Both the position numbers and the translations under genes were made by a program. Shown in pieces: positions 28,684 to 39,731 of a stretch of 64,000 nucleotides of DNA (the first letter of the stretch is position 1; each line of letters starts with the position of its first letter). The stretch lies in assembly GCA_035279905.1 (NCBI GenBank), contig DATEGZ010000187.1:1-64000 (forward strand), read 5' to 3'. Below the pieces are notes generated by a model, which saw only the letters and a list, made by a program, of their open reading frames with translations, did no database searches and was not told the origin of the DNA. The stretch comes from DATEGZ01 sp035279905. Lineage in GTDB: Bacteria; Acidobacteriota; Vicinamibacteria; Vicinamibacterales; SCN-69-37.

Positions 28684-29373
28684 TTACCGGCCGCCCTTTT
28701 TCACGGGCGGGGCCGTCTTGGCGGGCGACGCGGGCTTGCTGGCGCGCGGCTTCGGCGCATCTTCTTCAGCCTTGGCCGAGACCATCTTGAACTCACCGTC
28801 GCCGTCCGGGTCCGCTTCGAGATGATCGAGCGAGCCGTCCGTCCGGTAGACGAGCCGCCGTTCCGGACGGCCACGGTGGTGCAGGTCGAGGTCGACGTTC
28901 GCGAGGAGGCCGCCCTTGTACTGTTCCCACTTGTCGGTCTTGCCGTCGCCGTCGGTGTCCTCTTCCACGCGTGCGATGACGCCGGCTTCGTAGAACTCGC
29001 GGCGGGCGATCTTCCCTTTCGCGTTCGCCTCTTCCGCGCGCGTGATCACGCTGTGGCCGTCGGGCGATCCAGCCGGTGCGGCGCCGTTGGTGATCGGCTC
29101 GTAGTATTCCCAGCGATCAGGCTTGCCGCTGCCGTCGCGATCGATCTCGATCGACTTCACGAGCACGCCATCCATGTAGGCGCGCGTGTCGACCTTGCCG
29201 TCGCCGTCGCGATCGAAGTCGAGCTCCGAGAGCTTGCCGTTCTGCTGGCTGTAGGTCGCCGTCGGCTTGGCGGCCTCGTCGGCGGCCGGGCGCGGCGCGG
29301 TCGATCCCTGACACGCGGACGTGAAGGCCGCAGCCAGCAGCAGAAACCGGAGACGGTGAGCGATGAGTGGCAC
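28684..29373 (-). CDS. Lipoprotein with EF-hand-like aspartate repeats
   Basis: 229 residues, GTG start. A lipoprotein signal peptide ends in the lipobox FTSAC (cysteine at about residue 21). The mature part carries repeated calcium-loop motifs: DFDRDGDGKVDTRAY, IDRDGSGKPDRWEYY, EDTDGDGKTDKWEQY and ADPDGDGEFKM, spaced about 30-50 residues, like thrombospondin type-3 or dockerin-type calcium loops. The C-terminal tail is lysine/alanine/proline-rich. It is likely anchored to the outer membrane or periplasm and binds Ca2+. The place at the front of the polysaccharide operon suggests a role in anchoring or sensing surface glycan; there is no direct evidence. Confidence 0.78.
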   Translation of the reverse strand: MPLIAHRLRFLLLAAAFTSACQGSTAPRPAADEAAKPTATYSQQNGKLSELDFDRDGDGKVDTRAYMDGVLVKSIEIDRDGSGKPDRWEYYEPITNGAAPAGSPDGHSVITRAEEANAKGKIARREFYEAGVIARVEEDTDGDGKTDKWEQYKGGLLANVDLDLHHRGRPERRLVYRTDGSLDHLEADPDGDGEFKMVSAKAEEDAPKPRASKPASPAKTAPPVKKGGR

Positions 29374-29447
29374 GAGTAGAGGGAGCTTCGCCCCGTCACT
29401 TACAGGCAGTGACCGGGCACCATCACGACGAGCGGCCGCCTGCTGCC

Positions 29448-29960
29448 TTAGCAGGGACGAACGTCGGCCGCGTCGACTTCGACGCTGACCGCTTGACCGA
29501 TGAGGTCAACGGCCAGGATCAGCCTTGCGTGCGAGCCTTTGCGAACGAGTCGTCCAACGACGCCGCGCAGCGGTCCCCAGACCACCTCGACGCGCGCGCC
29601 CTCGTGGATCAGCGGGCACGGGTCGTAGCGCAGCTCGCTCGTGACGAGCGTCCGAATGGCTTCAATCTCTTCGTTGGGAATCGCGAGCGGCCGTCCGTCA
29701 GCAGACACGAGGCTGACGACGCCCGAGCACTTGAGCACGGGCAGCGACGCCGCCGGGTCGATGCGGGTGAAGCAGTATCCGGGAAAGAGCGGCCATTCGA
29801 TCTTCTTCTTCCGGTCTTTCCAGCGACTCCACCGCGTACAGGTCGGCAGAAACGCCTCGATGTGCTTCTCCTGAAGCTGCTGCAGGACGGTGCCTTCGTG
29901 GCGGGAACGTGTCCAGACGGCAAACCACGGGGGAGCGGGCGCTGCTTGGTCGACCAACAC
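29448..29960 (-). CDS. NusG/RfaH-like transcription antitermination factor (UpxY/LoaP type)
   Basis: 170 residues starting at the GTG at 29960. The NGN domain is clear (PWFAVWTRSRHEGTVLQQL, LFPGYCFTRIDPA), followed by a C-terminal KOW domain (EGARVEVVWGPLRGVVGRLV). Specialised NusG paralogues such as RfaH, UpxY and LoaP are encoded at the head of long polysaccharide operons and keep RNA polymerase from terminating. This gene is the first of about 29 kb of co-directional genes, the classic arrangement. No general nusG context (secE, rplK) is present. The start lies only a few bases downstream of the predicted sigma-54 transcription start. Confidence 0.92.
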   Translation of the reverse strand: MLVDQAAPAPPWFAVWTRSRHEGTVLQQLQEKHIEAFLPTCTRWSRWKDRKKKIEWPLFPGYCFTRIDPAASLPVLKCSGVVSLVSADGRPLAIPNEEIEAIRTLVTSELRYDPCPLIHEGARVEVVWGPLRGVVGRLVRKGSHARLILAVDLIGQAVSVEVDAADVRPC

Positions 29961-29975
29961 GGCGGTCTCACTTTG

Positions 29976-29991
29976 AGCAACGGCCGTACCA
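29976..29991 (-). promoter_or_regulatory. Predicted sigma-54 (-24/-12) promoter of the polysaccharide operon
   Basis: On the minus strand the element reads TGGTACGGCCGTTGCT, matching the sigma-54 consensus TGGCACG-N4-TTGCW at every specified base but one. The invariant GG and GC are correctly spaced. The predicted start is near 29965, about 5 bases before the GTG of the NusG-like gene, so the mRNA would be nearly leaderless. Confidence 0.7.
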
Positions 29992-30024
29992 GAGTGATAC
30001 GGACGCGCCAGGAGACCTTGACCG

Positions 30025-30071
30025 CGTGAATCGAAGGGTTTCCTTCGTGAATCGGAGGAAATTCGTGAGCC
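30025..30071 (-). promoter_or_regulatory. Three direct repeats upstream of the sigma-54 promoter (candidate activator sites)
   Basis: A perfect 9-bp repeat, CGTGAATCG on the plus strand, occurs at 30025-30033 and 30046-30054, exactly 21 bp (two helical turns) apart. A partial third copy, CGTGAG, lies about 18 bp further (30064-30069). Between the first two is a small palindrome (CGAAGG/CCTTCG type). They lie about 60-105 bp upstream of the predicted transcription start, where enhancer-binding activators of sigma-54 promoters usually bind. Confidence 0.45.
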
Positions 30072-30153
30072 GGCTGTCAGCCTCGTATCCGAACGGGTAC
30101 AGCGCGGGTCGTTAATGTGCCATTTCGCGAGGAGGGGTGACAGAACTGTAAGG

Positions 30154-30816
30154 TCACGCGGCGCCCTTGCGGAACGCGTAAGCGAGCGACGCGGCGAGCA
30201 GCAGCAGGATGACCAGCAGGGACCACCCCTGGCTCACCCGCCAGCCGATCCATCCGGCGTCATTGGCGTAGTCGATGAGCAGCCTGAGGCCGACCCACAG
30301 GATGATCACGAACGCGCCGTCGGCGAGCGCCGGATACCGCTGCATCAGCACGACGAGCCGCGCCGCGACGACGCGCATCGCCAGCACACCGAGGAGGCCG
30401 CCCGAGAGCACGACCCATTTGTTTGGCGACATCGCGACCGCGACGAGGATCGAGTCGACGGAAAACGCGAGATTCATCAGCTCGAGACGGACCACGGTCG
30501 GCCAGAACGCCACGGTCCGGCCCTTCGGCGCCGTCGGCGCGGCCCCGCCCTCGCCCGCCACGAAGTGCCGGACGACGAGATAAATCAAGTACAGCCCGCC
30601 GATCGCTTTCACCCAGACGACGCGAATGAGGAGCGTCGCGAGGAGTGTCGCGGCGATGCGAAGCACGAACGCCCCGAACAGTCCGTAGCTGAGCGCGCGC
30701 GCGTGCTGCTCGCGCGGCAGCCCGAGCACCATCACCGCCATCACGAGCGCGTTGTCCGCGCTGAGGAGCGCTTCGAGCACGACCAGCAGACCGATCGTGG
30801 CGAGGTCGACCGTCAT
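30154..30816 (-). CDS. TerC-family integral membrane protein
   Basis: 220 residues with about seven hydrophobic segments. It has the family's LLVVLEALLSADNALVMAVM near the N-terminus and NLAFSVDSILVAVAMS near residue 115; both conserved acidic residues (SADNAL and SVDSIL) are present. TerC/YkoY/YceF proteins are linked to Mn2+ export and to metal loading of secreted proteins. It is divergent from hspR, sharing a 105-bp intergenic region that contains the heat-shock operator-like repeat. I saw no convincing manganese riboswitch in its leader. Confidence 0.9.
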   Translation of the reverse strand: MTVDLATIGLLVVLEALLSADNALVMAVMVLGLPREQHARALSYGLFGAFVLRIAATLLATLLIRVVWVKAIGGLYLIYLVVRHFVAGEGGAAPTAPKGRTVAFWPTVVRLELMNLAFSVDSILVAVAMSPNKWVVLSGGLLGVLAMRVVAARLVVLMQRYPALADGAFVIILWVGLRLLIDYANDAGWIGWRVSQGWSLLVILLLLAASLAYAFRKGAA

Positions 30817-30875
30817 CCGACCACCTCAGTATTGCCGAAGGTCCCGGCGGGCGCCACCGGCGGCGTCCGGCCAAC

Positions 30876-30896
30876 ATTGACACGTGCCGTATCAAT
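30876..30896. promoter_or_regulatory. HAIR-like inverted repeat, candidate HspR operator
   Basis: The repeat is ATTGACA-N7-TATCAAT, with six of seven arm positions symmetrical. The HspR operator HAIR is CTTGAGT-N7-ACTCAAG, so the TTGA/TCAA cores and the 7-bp spacer agree. It overlaps the -35 box of the hspR promoter, ideal for autorepression, and could also affect the divergent TerC gene. Confidence 0.6.
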
Positions 30897-30905
30897 GCCT
30901 ATACT
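30877..30905 (+). promoter_or_regulatory. Consensus sigma-70 promoter of the hspR operon
   Basis: TTGACA at 30877-30882 and TATACT at 30900-30905 are separated by 17 bases, a near-perfect housekeeping promoter. It lies 16 bp before the hspR ATG, so the 5' leader would be about 10 bases. Such a strong promoter fits an operon held down by a repressor. Confidence 0.75.
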
Positions 30906-30921
30906 CACTGTGTAGCAGGTT

Positions 30922-31275
30922 ATGCGCAAGACGCCCGAGTTCGTCCTGATCAGCATGGCGGCCGAGATGCTCGACATGCACCCGCAGACGCTGCGCAAGT
31001 ACGAACGGCTCGGTCTCGTGCGTCCGCCGCGCACCGTCGGCAGCATGCGCGTCTACACGCGCGACGAGCTCGATCGGCTGCGGCAGATCAAGGCGCTGGT
31101 CGACGATGCCGGCATCAACCTGGCCGGCGTGCAGCGGCTGTTGTCGATCGCGGACGTCGCCGAGCGCCTGCGCCCGCTCCTCGCCGAGGATCGGCGATCG
31201 CGGGCCGACGCGCGCAAGGTGGCGATCGAGCTGGACGAGCTGTTCCGGCTGCTGGGACTCGACGATCTCGACTGA
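30922..31275 (+). CDS. hspR: MerR-family heat-shock repressor HspR
   Basis: 117 residues. The MerR winged helix is FVLISMAAEMLDMHPQTLRKYERLGLV followed by TVGSMRVYTRDELDRL, with the HspR-type 'LDMHPQTLRKYE' sequence, then a dimerisation helix (IKALVDDAGINLAGV) and an acidic C-terminus. HspR represses dnaK, clpB and cbpA operons in actinobacteria, deinococci and epsilonproteobacteria, using DnaK as co-repressor. Here it leads cbpA, clpB and ftsH and has a matching inverted repeat over its promoter, so autorepression is likely. The C-terminal region is slightly longer than the minimal domain. Confidence 0.92.
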   Translation: MRKTPEFVLISMAAEMLDMHPQTLRKYERLGLVRPPRTVGSMRVYTRDELDRLRQIKALVDDAGINLAGVQRLLSIADVAERLRPLLAEDRRSRADARKVAIELDELFRLLGLDDLD

Positions 31276-31286
31276 CGGACGCGCTC

Positions 31287-32257
31287 ATGGATTTCAAGGA
31301 CTACTACGCCACACTCGGCGTGACGAAGACGGCGACCGACGCCGAGATCAAGCGTGCGTACCGCAAGCTGGCGCGCAAGCACCACCCGGACTTCAATCCG
31401 GGCGACAAGGCCGCTGAAGCGAAGTTCAAGGAGATCAACGAGGCGAACGAGGTTCTCGGCGATCCCGAGAAGCGCCGCAAGTACGACGAGCTCGGCGCCA
31501 ACTGGCAGCAGTACGAGCAGGCACAGCGGCAGGGCGCCGGCGCGCCGGGCGCGGGCGACTGGTCCTCGCATTTCGGCGGCGGTCAGGGCGGCGCCACCTA
31601 TCGCACGATGACGCCGGAAGAAATGCAGGAGATGTTCGGCGACGGCGATCCGTTCTCCGACTTCTTCCACACGTTTTTCGGCGGCGCGGCGCCGGGCACG
31701 CGCGCGTCCGGCGGGCGCGCGCGATCGCGGCGCGGACAGGATTTCGAATCGCCCGTCGATCTGACGCTCGAGGAAGCGTATGCGGGCACGATGCGCCGGC
31801 TGGTCACGACGCGCGACGGCAAGGAGCGCACAGTGGACGTGCGCATTCCGGCGGGCGTGAAGGACGGCGCGCGCGTCCGCGCCGCCGGCGAGGGTGCTGC
31901 GGGACATGGCGGCGGACAAGCCGGCGATCTGTATTTGATCGTGCGGGTGCTGCCCCACTCTTCGTTCGAGCGGCGCGGCCAGGATCTCTACGTGAAGGTC
32001 GCGGTTCCCGTGACGACCGCGGTGCTTGGCGGCGAGGCCGTCGTGCCAACGCTCTCGGGCTCGACGCTCCGGCTGAAGGTGCCGGAGCTGACGCGGGCCG
32101 GCCGGGTGTTCCGGCTGCGCGGGCACGGCATGCCGGCCGTCGGCAAGCCGGACGAAAAAGGCGATCTGTACGCGACGGTCGATGTGCAGATTCCCGCGAC
32201 GTTGACGCCGGAAGCGCGCACGCACTATGAAGCACTGAGAAAACTGGACGACACGCA

Positions 32258-32261
<4 letters not shown>
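31287..32261 (+). CDS. cbpA: DnaJ/CbpA-type co-chaperone
   Basis: 324 residues. The J domain at 1-70 has the essential HPD motif (ARKHHPDFNPG), then a Gly-rich linker (about 75-110) and two C-terminal beta-sandwich substrate domains (DLTLEEAYAGTMRRL, PGVKDGARVRAAGEG-like, DLYLIVRVLPHSSFERRGQDLY). The zinc-finger CxxCxGxG repeats are absent, so it is a class-II/CbpA type. It stimulates DnaK ATPase and delivers unfolded clients. It lies 11 bases after hspR and overlaps clpB by 4 bases (ATGA). Confidence 0.93.
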
Positions 32262-34866
<2,605 letters not shown>

Positions 34867-34870
<4 letters not shown>

Positions 34871-36726
34871 GCCCGGAAACAGGCGGTCCGTCCCCTCTTC
34901 AACGTCGCCCGGCGCCGCGGCAGCCGCGCCGAGCGCTGTCGCCGGTCTGGATCACGGTGTCGTTCCTCGCGGTGTTCCTGCTGGTCAACATCGTCTCGTC
35001 GGCGCTGCGCGACGGCAAGGTGCTCGAATACTCCGAGTTCAAGTCGCTGCTTCAGCAGGGGCGCGTCGTCGAGGTGACGCTGTCGCAGGAATCGATCCGC
35101 GGCAAGTATCAGGACGCCGACAACAATCAGGTCGCCTTCACGACGATTCACGTCGACGACCCGAAGCTCGTTGAGCAGCTCGAAGCGCAGAAAGTGCGCT
35201 TCTCCGGTGAGCTGCAAAATCGCTGGCTGACCGATGTGCTGCTGGGCTGGGTCCTGCCGCTCGTCCTCATCGTTGGGGTCTGGACGTTCCTGTTCCGCCG
35301 CATGGGCGGCGCCGAGGGCGGCATCATGTCGTTCGCGCGCAGCCGCGCGAAAATCTACTCCGACGATGACGTCAAGGTGAGCTTCGGCGACGTCGCGGGC
35401 GTCGATGAGGCCGAGGAAGAGCTCAAGGAGATCGTCGAGTTCCTGAAGAACCCGCGGAAGTACACGACGCTCGGCGGGCGGATCCCGAAAGGCGTGCTGC
35501 TCGTGGGACCTCCGGGCACGGGGAAGACGCTGCTGGCGCGCGCGGTCGCCGGCGAAGCGCACGTGCCCTTCTTCAGCCTGAGCGGGTCGGAGTTCGTCGA
35601 GATGTTCGTGGGCGTGGGTGCCGCGCGCGTCCGCGATCTGTTCCGGCAGGCCGAGAGCAAGGCGCCGTGCATTGTGTTCATCGACGAGCTCGACGCGCTC
35701 GGCAAGGTGCGCCTGCAGTCGCCGATGGGCGGACACGAAGAACGCGAGCAGACGCTCAATCAGTTGCTGGCGGAAATGGACGGCTTCAATTCCAACAAGG
35801 GCGTCATCATCATGGCCGCGACGAACCGGCCGGAGGTGCTCGACCCCGCGCTGCTCCGCCCCGGCCGTTTCGATCGGCAGGTGCTCGTCGACAAGCCTGA
35901 CGTGAATGGCCGCGAGGCGATCCTCCGCATCCACGCTCGCCAGGTGAAGCTGGCCGAGAACGTCGACCTCAGGGTGGTCGCCGCGCGCACGGCCGGATTT
36001 GCCGGCGCGGATCTCGCGAATCTCGTGAACGAAGCCGCACTGCTCGCGGCCCGCCGCGACAAGCCGGCGGTCGAGGCGCGCGACTTCGACGAGGCGATCG
36101 ATCGCATCGTCGCCGGGCTCGAAAAGAAGCGCGTGATGAGCACCAAAGAACGCCGGATCGTGGCGTTCCACGAGTCGGGACACGCGATCGTCGCGACGGT
36201 GCTGCCCAACCTCGATCCGGTGCACAAGATCTCGATCGTCCAGCGCGGGTTCGGCGCGCTCGGGTACACGATGCAGCTGCCGCTCGAAGATCGGTACTTG
36301 ATGTCGAAGACCGACCTGCAGAATCAGCTCGCGGTGTTGCTCGGCGGGCGGACGGCCGAAGGGATCGTCTTCGGCGAGGTCTCGACCGGCGCCCAGAACG
36401 ACCTGCTGCGCGCGACGGACATCGCGCGCGCGATGGTCACCGAGTTCGGGATGAGCGACGCGATCGGTCCGATCAACCACGAAGGCCGGCGCCGGGGCGC
36501 ATTCATCGACTCGCCGTTCCCGGAGCGCGGAGCGTACGCCGAGGACACAGCGCGAACCATCGACGCGGAAGTGAAACGGTTCGTCGAAAGCGCCGAAGCG
36601 CTGGCGAACCGCATTCTCACCGAGCACCGCCAGCAGCTCGACGCGCTGTCGGAGCTGTTGCTCGAGAAGGAAGTGATCGAGGGCAGCGAGCTGCGCCAGC
36701 TCCTGGGCGTTACGGCTCTGCCGTAA
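34867..36726 (+). CDS. ftsH: ATP-dependent zinc metalloprotease FtsH
   Basis: 619 residues from the ATG at 34867; the much longer open frame (from 33643) is an out-of-frame read-through of clpB. It has two N-terminal membrane segments (WITVSFLAVFLLVNIVSS; VLLGWVLPLVLIVGVWTFLF) flanking a periplasmic domain, an AAA+ module with Walker A GPPGTGKT (about 213) and IVFIDELDALG, SRH ATNRPEVLDPALLRPGRFDR, and zinc site HESGH (about 434). FtsH degrades misfolded membrane and regulatory proteins. The C-terminus overlaps the convergent permease gene by 17 bases. Confidence 0.97.
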
Positions 36727-39388
36727 GCGCGCGGACAGGGTCGATCTTCGCGGCGCGCCGCGCGGGGATCCAGCACGCCACGACGGCTGCCAGCACCACC
36801 GTGGTCACGGCCACGCCGTACACCGCGGGCTCTGCCGGCGCCGTGTCGAACAGCAGCCCGCGGATCGATTGCGCCGCCAGCAGGGCCGCGCCGGCCCCGA
36901 ATACAACGCCGGCCACGACCGGGCGCATCCCCTGCCGCAGGACGAGCCCGGACAAGCTGCCGGGCGTCGCGCCCAACGCGGACCGCAAGCCAAACTCGCG
37001 CGTGCGTTGCGCGCTCGACCAGCCGACGACACCGTACACACCGACAATCGCCAGCCCGAGGGCCAGCGCGCCAAATCCGAGCGTGAGCGTGGAGAGAAAC
37101 GTGCCGTCGCCGTACGCACGCGTCAAGTGCCGATCCATCGTGCTCACGTCCGAAATCGGCTGCGACGGATCGAGCGTGGCGACGGCCGCCCGAATCGCCG
37201 GGACCACCGCGAGCGGATCGTGCGCCGTCCGTACCGCGACGGCCAGGAACGGGAGCGAGCCCTGGTAGTACGGCTCGTACATCTCGGGCCGAGGCGGCCT
37301 GCCCGGGCCGAGGTGCCGGATGTCGCTGACGACGCCAATCACGGTGATCCAGGGTTTGGCGTCGCTAGGGTCGAGCTTCAGCCGGCGCCCGATCGGATCC
37401 TGGCCGGGCCACACGGTTGACGCCATGGTCTCGTTGACGACGGCGACGGGCGCGTCGCGGCGGCCGTCCTGCATCGTGAAGTCGCGGCCCGAGACGACGC
37501 GCATGCCGAGGGTGCTGAACCAGCCGGTGCCGACGATTTGAAATCCGACGTGGCGCTCGGCGCCCGGCGCGGGAAGGGGCTGCCCCTCTGGAAAGATCGG
37601 CGCCCCGAAATCATCGCCGCCGATCGGCAGCGTCACGGCGCCTCCGGCGCCGGCCACGTCGGGTATCGAGCGAATCGCGGTGAACATCTGCTCGAAGAAC
37701 GCGATTTGCTTCGACTGGTATTCGGCGCGCTCGCCGATCAACGCGACGTTGAAGGTCAGCAGGCGGCTCGTGTCGAACCCGACGTCGACGCGACGCAGAC
37801 GCATCAGGCTTTCGCCGAACAGCGCGGCGCCGACGACCAGCGAGACCGCGAGCGCGACTTCGAGGGCGACGAGCGCGTGCCTGAACCCCGGCCGCGACGC
37901 GAGCGACACGCCCGACGTGCGCAGTTCCGCCATCGGCCGCATCCGCCACACGATGAGCGCGGGGAACGTGCCCATGACGAGACCGCACCCGAGCACCGCG
38001 AGGCCGGTGACGAGCAGCACCGGCATGTTGATCACGACGTGATCGAGCCGTCCGATGCCGCTGGGCGCGAGCGACACGAGCGCGCCGAGACTCAGCCGGG
38101 CGATGACGACGCCGGCCAGGCCGCCGCCCGCGGCGAGCAGCAGTCCCTCCGCCAGCAGTTGACGCACCAGCCGGCCGCGGCCCGCGCCGAGGGCCACGCG
38201 GATTGCCAGCTCGCGCGCGCGTGACGGCAATCGCATGATCAACAGATTGGCGACGTTGACGCACGCCAGCAGCACGACGAGGCCGCTCGCCCACATGAGA
38301 AACAACATCGGCGTGCGCACGCCGCCGAAAAACTGCTCGTCGACGCTGGCGGTGGTGAATCCGATGCCGCCGTCGGTGGTTGGATGCTCGCGGCCGAGCG
38401 CCTCCGCCACCGCGGTCATCTCGGCCTGCGCCGTCGCGCGCGTGGCTCCGGGCGCGAGACGCGCGACCATGCGGATGAACCCCGCCGTCCGATTCGACGA
38501 GAAGTCACCGTCGGTCGGAATCGGTCCCTCGGGAACGTCGTTGCCCGGAGCGCAGGTCCAGAAGTCCGGGCCGTCGGAGGACGTCGGCCTGCCCGTGATC
38601 GCGGGCCAGAAGAACTCCGCGGGCATGACGCCGACGACGACGCGAGGGCGGCCGCTCATCATCAACGATCGTCCGATCACGCTCTCGTCGCCGCCGAAGC
38701 GAGTCATCCACAATCGATGGCTGAGCACCACGAGGTCGCGGCCGCGATCGGCGCGATGAAAGAGCTGACCGCGCTCCGGCGGTGTGCCGAGCACATCGAA
38801 AAAGGATGAGCTGACGCTCGAACCGCTCCAGCGCTCCGGCGGCCCGAGGCCGGTGACCGTCATCGAGGTGTGGTCCAGCAATGCCGCGTCCTCGAGCGCA
38901 CGCGTGCGCGCGCGGACGTCCAGCGCGCGGCCGGGCGTGAGCGGGTCAGGATGATTCGCGCGGAGGGTCCAGACGAACACGAGATGGTCCGGGTCTTTGA
39001 GCGGCAGCGGCTTGAACAACACGGCGTGCGTGACGCTGACGAGCGCGGTGTTCACGCCCACGGCCAGCGCGATGGTGAGCAGCGCCGAAGCGGTGCCCGC
39101 GGGATGGCCGATGTGCTGGCGCCAGGCGGACTTGAGATCGCTTGTGAGCGACGACATGAGCGGTCCTCGTGTGTGTGCGCGTCGTTCCCGCAGCTCGAGC
39201 CAGGCGTGCCGGCGGCTGTCGATCGCGCTCGAGAGCAGATCGCGGCAGAGCTGCCTCGCCGCGCGCGAGGCGGGGCCTGTACGCCTGGCCGCGAGGTAGT
39301 CGTCGACGAGGTCGTCGACGATCGCATCGCGCTGCGGGGCGGCGATCGTCCACGCGAACAGCCGCGCCGGCCACGGCCTCGAGTTCAT
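36710..39388 (-). CDS. Acidobacterial duplicated orphan permease (MacB/FtsX-like, ADOP)
   Basis: 892 residues. The N-terminal 75 residues (PWPARLFAWTIAAPQRDAIVDDLVDDY) are the soluble helical lead domain of ADOP proteins. After a first membrane helix (SALLTIALAVGVNTALVSV) come two MacB_PCD periplasmic domains and two FtsX modules (FLMWASGLVVLLACVNVANLL; ALGLAIVGVYGVVGWSSAQRTREFGLRSALGA). No ATPase gene is adjacent, as is usual for these 'orphan' permeases. The substrate is unknown. It overlaps its PadR regulator by 4 bases. Confidence 0.9.
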   Translation of the reverse strand: MNSRPWPARLFAWTIAAPQRDAIVDDLVDDYLAARRTGPASRAARQLCRDLLSSAIDSRRHAWLELRERRAHTRGPLMSSLTSDLKSAWRQHIGHPAGTASALLTIALAVGVNTALVSVTHAVLFKPLPLKDPDHLVFVWTLRANHPDPLTPGRALDVRARTRALEDAALLDHTSMTVTGLGPPERWSGSSVSSSFFDVLGTPPERGQLFHRADRGRDLVVLSHRLWMTRFGGDESVIGRSLMMSGRPRVVVGVMPAEFFWPAITGRPTSSDGPDFWTCAPGNDVPEGPIPTDGDFSSNRTAGFIRMVARLAPGATRATAQAEMTAVAEALGREHPTTDGGIGFTTASVDEQFFGGVRTPMLFLMWASGLVVLLACVNVANLLIMRLPSRARELAIRVALGAGRGRLVRQLLAEGLLLAAGGGLAGVVIARLSLGALVSLAPSGIGRLDHVVINMPVLLVTGLAVLGCGLVMGTFPALIVWRMRPMAELRTSGVSLASRPGFRHALVALEVALAVSLVVGAALFGESLMRLRRVDVGFDTSRLLTFNVALIGERAEYQSKQIAFFEQMFTAIRSIPDVAGAGGAVTLPIGGDDFGAPIFPEGQPLPAPGAERHVGFQIVGTGWFSTLGMRVVSGRDFTMQDGRRDAPVAVVNETMASTVWPGQDPIGRRLKLDPSDAKPWITVIGVVSDIRHLGPGRPPRPEMYEPYYQGSLPFLAVAVRTAHDPLAVVPAIRAAVATLDPSQPISDVSTMDRHLTRAYGDGTFLSTLTLGFGALALGLAIVGVYGVVGWSSAQRTREFGLRSALGATPGSLSGLVLRQGMRPVVAGVVFGAGAALLAAQSIRGLLFDTAPAEPAVYGVAVTTVVLAAVVACWIPARRAAKIDPVRALTAEP

Positions 39389-39726
39389 CGCGCGCGTCCG
39401 AGTCTCAACGCGCGCTCGATGCCGTCGGCGAGCGCCGAGTACTGGCCCCAGGTGCGCCGCAACTCCGCGAGTCCCGCGCGCTCGATGACGAAGTGGCGTT
39501 TCGATCGCCCGCCGCGTTCGGGCACCGGATCGCCGGCGTAGGAACGGACCAGTCCTTTTCGCTCGAGACGATCGAGCGTCGGGTAGATCGCCCCGGGCGT
39601 GACGCGCCGCCCGGTGCGCTCGCGAATCTCGTCGCGGATGCCCGCGCCGTAGGCGCCCTCCCCCAGGCGAAGCAGGGCCAGCAGGACCAGGAGCTCGAGC
39701 TCACCGAGGCTGTTGCGTGATGGCAT
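39385..39726 (-). CDS. PadR-family transcriptional regulator
   Basis: 113 residues. The PadR winged helix is complete: LGELELLVLLALLRLGEGAYGAGI, then GAIYPTLDRLERKGLV and the wing region GDPVPERGGRSKRHF, followed by a short C-terminal dimerisation helix. PadR proteins are usually autorepressors of the membrane-transport gene next to them. In acidobacteria they are routinely paired with ADOP permeases, as here. An inverted repeat just upstream is a candidate operator. Confidence 0.93.
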   Translation of the reverse strand: MPSRNSLGELELLVLLALLRLGEGAYGAGIRDEIRERTGRRVTPGAIYPTLDRLERKGLVRSYAGDPVPERGGRSKRHFVIERAGLAELRRTWGQYSALADGIERALRLGRAR

Positions 39727-39731
39727 ATGAA

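Noticed and set aside
29374..29447. Hairpin (GTCACT/AGTGAC) between the NusG-like and lipoprotein genes as riboswitch or terminator
   Set aside because: The stem is short and there is no U-tract and no known aptamer sequence. It may be a pause or RNA-contact site for the antiterminator, but evidence is too thin.
1..29960. Exosortase/PEP-CTERM system
   Set aside because: The gene mix recalls such loci, but no exosortase, and no protein ending in a PEP-CTERM-like motif, is present in the window.
30113..30122. Second sigma-54-like -24 (TGGCAC on the minus strand)
   Set aside because: The expected GC at -12 is absent (CGAC instead of TTGC), so only the 29976-29991 element qualifies.
30817..30875. 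yybP-ykoY manganese riboswitch before the TerC gene
   Set aside because: TerC leaders often have one, but the conserved internal loop sequences are not present in this short 105-bp gap.
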